A stretch of 64,000 bases of DNA, from the NCBI GenBank assembly GCA_009192285.1, contig WBVU01000009.1, forward strand, positions 186,001 to 250,000. The letters run 5' to 3'. A program made the translations under genes and the position numbers. Source of the stretch: Morchella semilibera. Taxonomy: Eukaryota > Ascomycota > Pezizomycetes > Pezizales > Morchellaceae. Of the stretch, positions 46,513 through 59,300 are shown one piece after another. Each line of letters opens with the position of its first letter. The first letter of the stretch is position 1. The notes under the pieces were generated by a model. The model was given only the letters and a program-made list of their open reading frames with translations. It was not told where the DNA came from and did not search any database.

Positions 46513-49443
46513 CGAGCTGCGGGGAATATATATTTTCTATTCTATTTTGGCAGCTTGGGGAGAAGGTGGTGGTGGTGAGAAAGGGAAGGAGAGAAAGTAG
46601 AGGTGCGGAGGAGGTAGGGGGTTTATAAAGGGTGTGTATGAGCGTGTGTGGGAGTAGTTATTTAGGTAGGTACAAATTGGCAGCCTTAAATGTAGTCAGC
46701 AGTGAACTGGCCAATGAATCAATGGGCGCAGGAGGTGATCTTCTTTGTTGACTCTTTGGTTCGGGCCGAGTGAGAGTAGTAATTGGTCCTCGGCTCCGTT
46801 TGATTCGGCTTACTCTGCATGTGTTCTCGTACCGGGTATTGGTCGGACAGAACACTGCGTAAATCCATGCACCGTTGAGGCAGTGTTTCGGTCAGAGCTG
46901 GATCGGCACGACCTTACCGTCGGAGAAGGAAGTCTACTGCAAATTTCGGTAGACCGGTGTCTGTATGTTTTTATTGCATGACAATCTCACTCGCTCCTAC
47001 CAACGGGTTACAATCGTCGACAATATCGAGTCCCAATTCCACCGTGTCTTGTATACATGTACATATATGTAGCTGAAGGGACATGATCACCTCAACCACT
47101 CCACCTCAACCCGATCATCAATCATATTGCAGCGCGGCAGACTAATTATAATCAATCCGTCCCCTATTTCAGGATCCATACACCACCCCACTTTGCCAGG
47201 CGCTACAGATTATAGAGTATATTGCGGGGGAGAGAATATCAAAACTATTTCAAGATGTCACATTTCCCCGGATTGTGGAGCTAAGTAGATAGACGCGGGA
47301 GTAACGTGAAGCCAGCCCGCTTGTCACGGCTATGAGTTAATTATATATCAAAGCACGAGATGTCTGATATGATTCTCATGCAGTGTATCTCACGATATAC
47401 TACTGTAAATACCTCCAAGTGATCAACTAGCTAGAGCGCCCTAAATATGGTCAATAGTCATCTCTGTAAGTAAATACCAAAGAAGGGAAAGAAACCCACC
47501 CCCCCCCCCTCTGGCACGACAATCGACGTGATGCGAGCTCTATAACTAAATATAGCGGGTCAGGGCTCGGGACAGAGCAGTACTAGCGACTATCTCCAGT
47601 TTACGATCGATACCCGCATGTAACCAAGTCTGAAATCACGTCTCAAATCCACTTTTTTTTTTTTTATCTGGGCGCTCAAGTTTATTATATACGCCGCAGT
47701 ATGTACGTACCTACACACTATATATAGAAAAGTCACCTCGCTACCTGCCTTTCCAGCGATCGCGCAATATTATTCACGCCCCAACAAGACAAGCGAAAGA
47801 TGTCGAATCCGGGGCTCAAGGTTTATATACATACATACTGTAGATAGGTTCTCTACCCCTCTCCTTCTTTTTCCACGTGTGAATGTGTGTGGGCTGGGCG
47901 TGGGTGTGTCTTGATTCTATTTTTGGTGTGCAGGCAGCGGATCCAAGTTGCCGGAAGGAAGGAAAGACAGCCTTACCCGGGTGATCGATCATCCATGACT
48001 GACTGACGTTGAAAAGAGAAGAGATGAAAAGAAAAAATAAAATAAATAAAAAAAAAAAAAAAGAAAGAAAGAAAGAAAGGAGATGATGATGCTATCTAGA
48101 GGTCAATTCTTAATGTCGCAATTGCACGTTTCTCCATTGCAGGAAGAAATCTCTAATTTCTCGCGTGGCTTAAGCCTCTGGGTTAGGGTTCGCTTAGATG
48201 CTATTTTTACTACGGGCGCTTGTTTGAGATTTTTGAGTTGTTAATAGCAACAGAATGAACGGAAGCGAGAATTCCCCCCCTTCTTGTTGATATGATGGTA
48301 TTCTTAGAATTAATGAGAGTGAATAGCCACGCCAGGAATATCATTTATTACTACTATCCATGTTGTGTATGTAGAATAGAGAGGGAGTATGTATGTAGTA
48401 TTGATTGATTGATTGATTGTTTGTTTGTTTGTGTTGACTGGCACCACGTAGCATTCATCTTTTTTTCTTTCTTTCTTTACGTCTTGCCTTCGAGTTCACT
48501 TCCCCTTCCCCTTCCCTTCTCCACCCCCCCCCCCTCCCCCCATTTGCACTTCCCCCCAAATAGCTCTGAGTGAGTTTAAAGGACAAGAATAGTATCATGT
48601 AATTATTTTTACTATTGCTACCATACTACTCTACTGCTACTACCACTACTGCTACTACCACTATACTACTTCTCTTTCTCTACTACTCTTCTATAATTAA
48701 TATCTGAAGCGATATAACACCTAACACACCTAAACTGGGCCATGATTGGACAACTACACACACAGCCCGTGCACCCTCCCCCTGGAATTAAGGTGATGTT
48801 AGACATTGAAGCTTGATGGGTAGGGATGTGCACTCTCTCTGCATATCCCCCCAAACCTCCTTGCATCCTGCATCAAACAAATGCAATCATCATGATCAAT
48901 CATCACCATACCCTGCCTCTACCTCTCCGGCGTCCACCCCCCCCCCCCCCACCCCCTGCACCTCTACCGCATTGCCGGTAGAGTAGACACTCTACCTGCT
49001 GCTCTCAACTCCGGTACCGTCTGTGGAACATTCTCCACTCTTACCCCATTGGGCTGTACAGACGACCTTAATCAAAGGCAGCCTGGCAGAGCACCACCGA
49101 GAAACAGCAATGGAGGGAAATACTTAAAGAGTACCCAGGGGACCCTCCCCCTCTGGCCTCCAGCTCTACTATTCCAGTGTTGAGATATATATATATACAT
49201 ACGACTACCCGTTTTAAAGACTTGATATATACACACATACAGACATCGATTGATATATATATTGACTGATTGATTGATACAACTAGACAACTATCTACAG
49301 AAGGATATGTATGAAGCCACGATATCATCTACTATCTATCTGTCTTCTTCTTTATAACTAACATTTTCCTCTTTAGACTCTCTCTCTCTCTTTCTCTCCA
49401 CCATCACTATCACTATCACTACTACTCTAGAGTATCATCGATA

Positions 49444-50677
49444 ATGTCGCTCTCAAGCCTTCCCACGGAGCTTCTCTACATGATCACCGACGCTCTCCCC
49501 CTCCCGGATACCGTCTCTCTCGCCCAGACATCCCTCCAACTCTACCTCACACTCTCCCCAATCATCCGCACCGCTGCCCTGCAGCCCCGTCACTCCCTAT
49601 CGGCCCTCTTCTGTGCGGCCGCTCACAAAAATGCCCCTATGGCGCGTTACCTCCTCACCCACGCCTCCCATCTCACCGTCGCCAGTGCCACACCCTCAGA
49701 GGTCATCCCCACGGACCCAGAGTCCCTCCTCACCCATGTCCTAACCGCCGGCCCTAACCTCGTCCTACACAAGACCGACGGCTCCCACCACCCCATCCCC
49801 GCCCTCCACCACGCGATTCACAACTCCCACCGACCCCTTTTCCGCCTCCTGCTCGCCGCCGGTGCGGACCCAACGGCAGTCTACGGCGCCTACATCCCCA
49901 CGGGGCCCACCGCCCTCCACGAGGCCGCCCGCCGCCGCGACGGCGACATGATCCGACAGCTCCTCAAGCTCGGCGCCTCCCCCAACGTCCGTTCCCACCG
50001 TTCCTTGACCCCCCTACACATCGCGGCCACAAAGGACCACGTGGCCGGCGCGCGCCTCCTCCTCCAGTACGGCGCCGACACCCACGTCGTCGACGCATAC
50101 GGCTTCACGCCGATGCTCGAGGCGGAGCGCCACGGCGCCAAGGCCGTTCGCGCGTCTACTGCTCGCCGCCGAGGACCCCAGGGCCTTTACAGACCAATAT
50201 GGACGCAACGTGCTGCACCTAGCGGCCATCTATGGGCATGCCGAGCTTGTGCGCGGCCTGCTTAGCCACGAGGACGTCGACGTGGATAGTCGTGACGGGG
50301 CGGGGCGCAGCGCGGCGCACTACGCGGCGAGGGAGGGGGACGCCGCCGTGTTGAAGATGCTAGTGGACGCTGGCGCGGACGTGAAGCTGAGGGACTATGC
50401 AAAGGCCGCGCCGCTGCACTATGCGGCGAGGCGCGACCGCGTGGGTGCTGCTGGCGTTTTGCTTCAGGCCGGAGCGGACGTCGAGGCAAAGGACAAGTAT
50501 GGGAAGACTGCGCTCCATTTGGCGGCCGGGACGGGGGCGAGGGCCGTGGCGGGAATGTTGTTGAAGGGCGGCGCAAATATTTTGAAGGCCGATGAGCAAG
50601 GGAAGAGCGCACTGCATATGGTCGGGGAGTATTACCTGAAGCTGGTTCAGGAGAAGACGGCTGTGGCGTGCCGGTAA
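49444..50677 (+). pseudogene. F-box and ankyrin-repeat gene with one frameshift
   Basis: Starts with an F-box-like segment (LSSLPTELLYMITDALPLPD, residues 4-40). After about residue 55 come ankyrin repeats: APMARYLLTHA, HRPLFRLLLAAGADP, TALHEAARRRDGDMIRQLLKLGA, TPLHIAATKDHVAGARLLLQYGADTHVVDAYGFTP. The frame is lost in a GCGCG run at about 50148-50154. The ankyrin series continues without decay in the next frame (NVLHLAAIYGHAELVRGLL to ALHMVGEYYLKLVQEKTA) up to 50677. One-base indel; all other sequence is intact, so this is either a very recent mutation or a sequencing error in a GC repeat. Expected role: substrate adaptor of an SCF ubiquitin ligase. Very GC-rich coding, unlike its AT-rich flanks; CT-rich leader upstream. 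Confidence 0.8.
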
Positions 50678-51621
50678 ATGGGGATCTATCGGGCCGATAG
50701 TTGGTAATGTTGTAATATCAATCATTACCTTTGTTTGATATTTCCATTCCCGGGAAGCATTCCCTCGGCCGGTGACTTTAACATTTTTCTTTTTCTTTTT
50801 CTTTTTCTTTCTTTTCTTTTTCTTTTTTTTTATACCGTACATGCCCGTCCGAGCTTAAGGGAGAGACAAACAGACTACCGCTCGCCGAAGTGCTCGGGAG
50901 TGAGTATCTGTTTTGAAACATTGGCGTTCTTTTTTTTTCACTTTTTTTTTTACTTTTTTTTCATCTGCTACTTTTTGCTTTTTTCAGAGACTGGATGGTC
51001 TCGGTGGGGGAAAACACGCTTTGTGAATACTTTTACAATCTCTCATTTGTTGCATGCACACGGAGTTTCTGGATTCGGGGGAGAGGATTGGGGCATAAAA
51101 AACGGGGCGTACATCATACATGAACTAGAATTTTGCTTTGTCACTTTTTGTAACTTGAGGGGGGGGGGGGGGGGAGAAAAGAATAAAAGGAATTTCTTAG
51201 TTACCTACCCTAGAGATGATCAAACATCATATCAATATGCAGGAGGGGGAAAAAAAGAAATAAAAGAAATAAAGTAGTAAAAAAGAAATAAAAAAATAAA
51301 AAAGAAAACAATAATTGAACTAGTTGTCCTTGCTCCAACTTGGAACTTAATCCCGACCTCGACCTTGACATCGACCTCAACGAACAATTGGTTATGAAAT
51401 ATAAATTATTTCATGTTGATCGAAGTGTGCCTGGCTAGGGAGCCGATGGTCCGGAGCTGTTTTCATATTCTGGTGGTGCCTTTTTGTGTCGTCAGACATG
51501 CCTCACGTTAATCTTCCGTCTTTACATGCACACTTACCTCCGCCTCAGTGCTCTCCACAACCGGGGACCTAAATCTTCAGTTCCTATATCTGTCAAGGCC
51601 GGGGGGGGGGGGGGTTTCTAC
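50678..51621. other. Intergenic between convergent genes
   Basis: Low-complexity TTTTCT runs (50780-50830 and 50930-50990), a G-run at 51160-51173, A-rich AAAGAAATAAA tracts (51250-51310) and a G-run at 51600-51614. No gene. Confidence 0.6.
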
Positions 51622-52820
51622 TCACATCAACAGCCAGATCTTGTCCCTGTTCCCCCTAGTAAGCTTCTTATCTACGCACGCCACCTGCATCCCGCCTTGC
51701 AGAACCTGACTCGTTCGCTGCAGCAGGAATCCCGTCTGATGGTGTATCAGCTTCCAGTTCATCGTGCAGCTCGGATCAATCTCCAACTTCCAAGTATGCG
51801 CCGCAATATCCTCCTCTGTCAGACCCCAGTCATTCGCCGACACTGTGCGGCCGCCAATGAACGGGTGGCGGTCTCCATATATGTTCCCCAGATATCCGCC
51901 GGTGAGGCGGTTCCTGATGCACCATGTGTTCGGCCCTGTCGTGACCTTAAAGTCAGGGAAGACATAGCTGGTGTGCGCGAGGGCCCACTGGCTCCCCCAG
52001 CTTTCGCGGAACTGGGACTGCGGCACCGCCGTCCCTGTCGAGGGCTTGAGCAGGACGGGAGGGTTGGCTAGGTATGCCTGCACGAGGTGGTAGAGGGTCT
52101 CACAATTCTGGATGCGGCAGTAGCCAGGAGGGAAGGCGACGATTGGGACGATGAGCTCCCAGTTCTTAGCTGGGGTAGACTCGGTTTTATTTATATTGCA
52201 GCGGGGACCAGATTCGTTAGGGCTGGGAACGCCGCGGGCGATAGAGAGGAGCTCATTGTTCCAAACGTTGACGATCTTGTAGTATGGACTGGCTGTAGGC
52301 ATTAGTGGTGCTCGAGGGAAAGTATGGCAATGCATGTTTCAGCTTTTCATGTCACCTACTCGTCCTTATCCTCAGAGACATTCTCGATCCGCCATTTCTG
52401 CCATGGAGCTCCACAGTTCCTATAAGCCACCAGGCGCCACTCCCCCTTCGTGGTTTCTATATAATTGTATCAGTGCTAGAGCTTCATCTAAGCTAAAGTA
52501 AGCTCCACCGCTCGTAACACACCTTGTCTAGTTGTGTTATAACTATTAGCACCCCCCAGGTTTCCATCCAGACACCGACCAGTCGCAGCATTAGTGATAG
52601 AGTATGTCACAACGTCGTCACCATCATCGTCGTAGCTCGGCGTGGGCTCGATCCACCAGACCTGCTGCTCAGGATACCTGGATTCCTCCTGTTCGCAGGT
52701 CACAACGCTCCATTTCTTTTTCAGGGCCACGTTAGTAGTCCTTGGATTATCGACGTGGAGAACAGTCGAGGTTTGTCTATTGCGGATGACATAAGCACCA
52801 GTGGGGATCTGGTCCTTCAT
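51622..52820 (-). CDS. Ricin-type beta-trefoil lectin-like protein
   Basis: Best model: exons 52820-52523, 52456-52360 and 52288-51622, giving 353 aa. Intron 1 (66 bp, GTGTGT donor, ATATAG acceptor) joins in frame. Residues 1-130 form one trefoil: IPTGAYVIRNRQTSTVLHVD, CLDGNLGGAN, and PWQKWRIENV with the QxW motif. The remaining 220 residues show four further subdomain-like repeats (YKIVNVWNNELLSIARG, TWCIRNRLTGGYLGN, TWKLEI, NWKLIHHQTGFLLQR). Intron 2 (71 bp, GTAGGT donor, CACTAATG branch, CCAG acceptor) is less certain; if unspliced the first trefoil stops at 52356 and the second part would be a separate gene starting at 52335 or 52302. No signal peptide; likely a cytosolic sugar-binding protein. 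A His-rich open stretch upstream (52830-52931) comes from a microsatellite and is probably leader. Confidence 0.75.
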
Positions 52821-53402
52821 GATTTTTGATGGGTGGTGGGTGATGTTGATGGTATTGTGGCGGTGGTGATGGTGGTGATGGTGGTGATGGTGGTGATGGG
52901 GTGGTGGTTGGTAGTGGTGGGGACTGGTCAAGTTAACTGGATGCTCCTGAGATCAGGCTTGCATAAGATGTAGTTGGGGAGACCTGGGAACGAGTCATAA
53001 TATTTAGGAAAAAGTGGATATAAATCTAGAGTATATACATTAACTGTAGATAGGTACATGTATTTACCTAAAGTAGATGGTCGGAAGTGCCAAGACTCGT
53101 CTAATGCTGCGGCCTGAAAGCAGAGAATTGGCGGGGTAATAAAACCCATTCGTTGAAGTTGAAGTTAAGATCCAATCAACATTCATCTACGCCGGGGAAT
53201 TGAGATTCTTCTCCCTTAAGGCCTTATAAACATGGTAAACACACTGTGGTATTTATATATACAGCTAAAGCTAGCAAATTATACATTGCTCTACACGAAA
53301 TCAGAGAAAAAGAAAGGGGAGGGGAAAAAAGAAAGGGAAAAAAAACAATAAGCTCTAATCAACGCGCTATGGGTTACTCAAGAAAGATGACTTTTACAAA
53401 GT
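52821..53402. other. Intergenic between lectin and ArgRS genes
   Basis: Microsatellite leader of the lectin, then AT-rich sequence with an A/G-rich block at 53297-53350. No further gene. Confidence 0.6.
52855..52918. repeat. GGTGAT-type microsatellite in lectin leader
   Basis: GGTGATGGT units, about 60 bp, just upstream of the predicted lectin ATG on the minus strand. Confidence 0.9.
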
Positions 53403-55866
53403 CTACATCCTCTCAACCGGTGATAATCCCAACAGCTTCATACCATTATTCAGTACTTGCCTAGCGCTCTCGTAAAGTGCAAGCCTAGCTGCGGCCTTCT
53501 TAGGGTCTTCTCCGACAACCCTGAGAACATCATAGCTGGAACTCAAAAGATGGGTCATCTTGAACAACCAGGTCACGACTGTTGTGGGCTCCAAGGTCTT
53601 GAGGGTATTCTGCAAGACATCTGGGTACTGGGCAAGGCAACGGAGAAGGTTGGTAGCGTGAGTCTCGGTCAAAAGGCTCAGGTCTGCGTTCAGGACATCC
53701 GCCTCGGGAATTGCGGCCTTTCGGGAGATTGAGCAAAGACGAGAGTGGGCGTACTGTAGGTATGGCCCGGTGTCGCCCTCGAAGGAGGTCATGCGGTCCA
53801 GATCAAAGTTATAGTTGTTGATCCTATTAAATGTCAGTGATAAGCGCGGCTTGGCACGATAACTCATTTGTACGAACCGCTTTCCGGACATGTCCTGAAT
53901 CATTACGCCGGTTCTACCGACGGTATCGGCAATGGCATCAGGGTCCTCAACCTGCTTGTATTTCTCCTCGTTCTTCTTCATCACCTCGTGCATTCTCTCT
54001 TTTGCCTCGGCAAGAATGTCGTCCAGGAAAACGACAGTTCCCTTCCTGGTGCTCATTCCCAGGACCATACCAAAGTTGATGTGCTGAACCCTATCCGCCC
54101 AGTCAAATCCCAGAAGGCTCAAGATTTTGAACAATTGCTGGAGATGCAAGTCCTGTTGTGAAGCGACAACATAGATCATCTTGTCAAACTTATACTGTTC
54201 GTAACGCTCCATAGCCGCGCCGATATCCCTGGTAAGATAGAGCGTAGTGCCATCCTTTTTCTGCACAATAGCCTTTCCGAGCTTCTTGCTGTGTTTTGTG
54301 AGATCTACAATAACAGCTCCCTCGGACTCTTCGGAGATGTTCTTCTCCTTGAGCATCTGAGCAACCTTTTGCATGGTTTCCTTGGAAACCTGGGATTCGC
54401 CAGAGTAGACGTCATATTGAATGTTGAGACGGGCATATGTGGCGATGTATTTCTCGATACTGAGCTCCCTGAATCTCTTCCACAGAGCAACAGCCTCCTC
54501 ATCGCCTGCGATTTATCAGTCCCGGCATCCCAACTTGAATGGAAATCTCGGAAAAATACCGTTCTCCATCTTGACGAAGAAGTTCTTGGCTTCATCGTCT
54601 GTAGGTCCATTGTTTGTCTATCAAGACGAAAAATCAGCACCCCCGCCTGGTGGAGACATCCCCGGACCGCCCAACATCAACTCTACAAGTAATGGGAGAC
54701 TAACCTGTTTTACCCCAGCAGCTTCGGCAGCCTTTTTCTCGGCCTCCTTCTCTTCCTCAATTACCCGGTTAATTTGGACGTAGACCTCAAACAAGTGATG
54801 GATGGGATCAGCCAAGAGCTTCTCCTCCGAACCAAAGCGCTTGAATCCGACACTAAGAATACCTATAAAAGGACAGTACCAGTGTCAGTTATAGCCCATT
54901 TAAAGACACACAAATCTGTTCCAAGGGATAGCTGCGGGGGATCCAGATAACGTACCAAATTGTTTTCCCCAATCTCCGAGGTAGTTCATCCTAACGACGT
55001 CCCATCCGCAGCTCTCATGCAGGTTCGACAAGAAACCACCAATGATAGTGCTTCTAAGATGGCCAGCATGGAAAGGCTTGGCGATATTGGGGCTTGAGAA
55101 TTCGACAATGACACGCTTGCCCTTGCCGGTATTGACGGGTCCATACGCCGCCTTCCTCTTGAGGATAGTTGGGAGCACGATCTTTTTCAAAAGCTCGATA
55201 TTGAAGAAAAACTGGAGAAAGGTTCCAGCGACCTTGATAGGTTGTGTGTATGGGTTTTCTGGCCACTACGGAGACCAAAGGTTACTTTTGCCCCTTAGGG
55301 AGAAATTGTTTTTTTTTGTCACTGGGGATTATTTCCAGGGAGGGGAAGGTGCATACCTTCTCAGCCCATTCTTTCGCGATTTCGTCTGGCTTTTTGCCCT
55401 TGAGCCTCAGCCTTGGAATCGCAAGAATCAAATCTCCTTTTTCAAAGCTTTGAGTCCATTCCAGCGCATCATAAATCAATTTCTGGTCAACGCCGGAAAT
55501 GCCGGCCAGTGTCTCGGAGATGTAGCATCTGAAGATGTCGACTGGGTTGGTGGTTGGGTTGGAATACGAGAATACAGGAAGGGCATCAGAGACCCCCAGT
55601 GAGTTGAGCTGCTCCTGGAGCGACTCGATGGACGGCGGGGTGGGAAAGTGGCTCATATTGTTGAGATTATTTGTCGATTCGCCGATTTTTGTAGTTGTTT
55701 GTGAGTGGTTGTAGCGGGGTAGCAGGTAGGACTGAAGCGGGGCAACTTTGCGATCACGGATGGGTCGGAGGTGGGGGAACTGTGGGTTTTGACGATAAAT
55801 GTGAGTCACCGGCCCACGAGCAGCTGAGACAGAAGATAAAGGAAGTCGAGACACTCGCTTAAACAT
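53403..55866 (-). CDS. Arginyl-tRNA synthetase (class I), six exons
   Basis: Charges tRNA-Arg with arginine. Exons: 55866-55357, 55265-54956, 54862-54705, 54617-54560, 54505-53878 and 53823-53403, all joins in frame, giving 694 aa. HIGH motif as HAGHLRSTI, the KMSKS-equivalent as GMSTRKG, the [16 protein letters not shown] block typical of ArgRS, and the family-typical C-terminus [10 protein letters not shown]. The last intron (53824-53877, 54 bp, GTTCGT to AATAG) has no stop and is a multiple of three, so unspliced mRNA would insert 18 residues. Two plausible starts: 55866 gives an Arg/Ser-rich amphipathic leader like a mitochondrial presequence; 55656 (MSHFPTPP) gives a 624-aa cytosolic form. 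Likely one gene serves both compartments. Upstream on the same strand is the CorA-like gene. Confidence 0.95.
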
Positions 55867-55920
55867 CCAAAGATCCTCTGTTCGGGGGAGACTCTCGATG
55901 AGCTGTTCTATTGAGCGCAA

Positions 55921-56350
55921 TTACTCGCCTCGCGAGAAGAACTTTTTTTTTTTTATGGTGGGGGAAATGTGGGACGGAATATTCCGCATGGGGCAAGCCG
56001 GGTAATAAAACCATGGGTTATCACTCGATAGCTGCCAGTCTACATAAGCTTAAGACGTCAGGTCACCAGCGGCTAGCTATGCGCAGAAAATTCATCCACC
56101 CAAGTACGACATCCATCATAAAGTAGCTCCGGATCCTCACGACCAGAATAATAAATGTTTTATGCTAATACAAATCAGTCTCGACGTCGTTATATCCACC
56201 AATCTGATTAAGCCTTGTGCTTCTTGAATATCATAAATAATCCCCCATCCATCCACAAACGGGAAAGGAAGAAGAAAAAAAAGGAATACAAACTCTCCCA
56301 GTGAGTGTTTACTTGCAATAATAAATAAATAAACAAAAATGGCATATACC
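55921..56350. other. ArgRS upstream region
   Basis: Short intergenic stretch with a T-run (55940-55951); presumably ArgRS promoter plus the 3' UTR of the CorA-like gene. No gene. Confidence 0.5.
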
Positions 56351-59300
56351 TTACTCAGAGATGACAGAACCCCCTGCCTCCCCCCTCTCCGGATCAACCT
56401 CCTGATCCTGGCTCCTACTCGTTGACCGACCCAGGCGCGGCAATTCCCATGAGTAACCATGGGTAAGAGTCAGAAGAGTTTCCAATTCGACTGATTCTGG
56501 CAGAGTTGAAAAGGTGTCAGAATTCTCCTCCTCCTCCTCAGGGAATGCTGCTGGCTGTAATTGTTGCTTTAATCGCGTCGGACTTGTAAAACCTGATCGC
56601 AGACCTGTAGCGATGCTATTTTCATTTCCACCCACAACAAACATTTCGATTGGCCCTGACCTTCTTATAGCGCCGAAGGTGGTGGTTGATGCATCTAAGC
56701 CTCTTGCGCTTGAGCTTGGGCGAGTCGCTCTTTCACCCGCCACAATATTTCTAAGAAGCAAGTCCATTGAGCTTTGGGTGTATTCCCCATTTTGCGGGAG
56801 GTTGCAGGGAGTTTCTCGCTGATTTGGCGCTTGGTCCTCAATTTCCGAGCCTCTTCTAGTTCCACGAACCGGTACCCCCTTCAAGATGATTATAGGGTCC
56901 CAAAACCGCTGCTTCCATGACGGTCTGATATTTCCGTTTGAGTCGAGACCCCCCTTCAGCGAGCCGTTTCTCGGCCTCGTCGTCTTCCCTGAGGCGGGAG
57001 TGAAAGCTCCAGGCGAGCAATCCCATCCGAGAAGTGTCTTTGAAAAGATCGTTAACATGAAATAATCTATAATGATCATCAGAAAATGTAACGGCAACAA
57101 TGCAATCCTTAAGGGGATCATTGCTATGGCCCAGAGAGGTTCTGAGTGGTCCGATCGATTGGCCTGAGTCCTGTTGGTGGTTATCTTTACATATCCAGTA
57201 CTCATGAGACCCCTCAAGCCCCCGATTTTATAAAGTTCGGTTGCTGGAAGAAGAAAGAACATCCAAACAGTGCAATACCATGTGTACCAAAGCCCAGAAG
57301 GTACCCGCTCCCCCCTCCGCACAAGATCCTCTGCTTCATCGGTATCTTGCAAAAGCTTCCCCTTTTCCGCCCAGGAGTCTCCAACCCTCAGCATTGAGGA
57401 TTGTAGATACGTACCGAATCTTTGAGAGTGATTCGCAAATATCAAGATGAAGCTCCCGAGGTTGAGTCCAAGGAGTAAGGTGGTCACGGTAATGGCCCCT
57501 ATAGTTCCTGCAAAGGCACTGAGAGTCTGATATGTTTTGGGCATAAACGGCATGCTGAACAGGCTCTAGAAGGAAAGCCATGTGTCCATTAGATTCCAAT
57601 TCCCATAATGAGTACTATCGTTAGGTGGATACATACAATTACCAGAGTAAGAGGAAGAAATATGATCATTAATACTGTGAGTGTGTGCATACTTTCAGCC
57701 TGAGGATTTTGGAGTTAGCGATTTTGTGGCAGATTATCAAAAAAGTCAGACAGAGGTTTATACCTGAGAAACTGCTGCTCTTGATTCTAAAACCCCAGAG
57801 GCGCTAACCAGAGCATCTCTCTAAAGGTGCAGAGGTTAGTTATCTTCTTTCCTATCATACTTTATTCAACTTCTTCCGCGTCACTTACAAAATCCTTGAT
57901 CTCAGAATATTTCGTGTCAATCTTCCCCCTCAGCTTCTTAGCCCTTTCAACCTTCCTCTCGAATACTTTCTCTGAGCCGAGCTCGGCTTTTCCGGTTTTC
58001 ACTCTCGACCGCATCCTGTGTGCCTGCGCGTTTCTGCGTAGATTGGGCAGAGATATCTTTTCGAACTCTTCAATAGCGGTAACGAATTCATTTATGCTAT
58101 CGGACATCTTCTTAAGCCACTGCAGAGCCCAATGGTAGCGCTTTGTCCTGGAGAAGTTATGATCATCGAATAGTAACTTCTCATTCTCTTTCGTAAAAAA
58201 GAGTGCGTCGGCCTGTGGGAATATTAGCTTTAATATTCATACCCAAAGGAGATAGATCTGAGCACCCGATCTCCCAGCTCAACCTCAAGCTGATCCAAAA
58301 CTTTCCACATCCCCTCATCGACCGCCCAATCTATCATTCTTGCTAGCTTATCGAGAAACACTTCCTCCGGTGCGGTATATTTCTCCACATCCTTCACATT
58401 CCGAGGTTTTTCAAAAGCCTTTTCATCAGAATACTCGCCTATTGATATCACTGTCCAGTTTGTTCCGGTCTCTGTGGCCATGGAGTCAAATATAAGTGAA
58501 AGTGTTGTTTGGCGGATTTTTTTAGGCTTAGAGTGACGATTTATGTTTTTAGGTGCAAACACACCCTCCCACTGGGACCCAAACTTCTTGCCTCTGTGCG
58601 GTTGGGGGGCTGAAACTGTTTCCTGGCGTTTGTTGCTCTGTTCGTCAAAAAGTTCGAAGAAAACTACGTTGAACGCGAACGTATCATGATTCATATATCC
58701 CTGAGGCACAAATCTCAGTAATGGTTTTTTGTTTTAGAAAATCTTCTCAAGGGTTATACCACGAAATCTTGCAGTGAGTGCGGCTCCGGAGAAAGCGCGA
58801 TTGTCATGATAGTTAATAGGGATTCCAGTGGCTCTGCGTACTCCAATCTCAGGCCACTGTAGGCGGAGGAGATCAACAGCGCTATTGCGACGTTCGGAGT
58901 CAATTGTTTCACCACACTGCATCACTTGAATTAGTCGGTGCTCAGTCAATCAATTCACATCTTCACGGGGAAAATCTGACATCTCACGGCCGTATGTACG
59001 ATTGTTCTCTCCATCTTCATTTTTTGCCTCGTAGGCCGAAATCTTTTTGTGATGAGAGTTAGCAAAAGACTAATATATAATGGACAAAGATAAATCTCAA
59101 ATACATACCTTATTCCAGGCAGGATGCGCCTTGGTATTTTTGATTTTCATCCCCAGTTTTCTCTGCCGGTAAAGTAATTGAATCAGCATTGGCTCTAAAT
59201 CGAGAAACGGAAGCCGGGATATATCTGACAGGTCTAGCCAATGCCTTCCATAATCCCTCAAAATCCGTCGCTTCATAGTACATCACTTTCTCGCAAGACC

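Larger units (their letters stand above)
42363..49443. other. Gene-poor stretch
   Basis: No gene that I can support. Contains copy 2 of the dispersed repeat (42897-43150), a MITE-like hairpin (46391-46512), simple tracts (C-runs at 47500-47510, 48528-48538 and 48939-48951; A-rich 48030-48080; GATT run near 48402-48420) and ATGTA/TACAT-rich sequence at 45650-45720. The final 70 bases (CTCTCT, ATCACT repeats) are the pyrimidine-rich leader of the F-box/ankyrin gene. Confidence 0.5.

Noticed and set aside
50735-51277. 180-aa plus-strand frame, Phe-rich
   Set aside because: Built from TTTTCT tracts and a G-run between two convergent genes.
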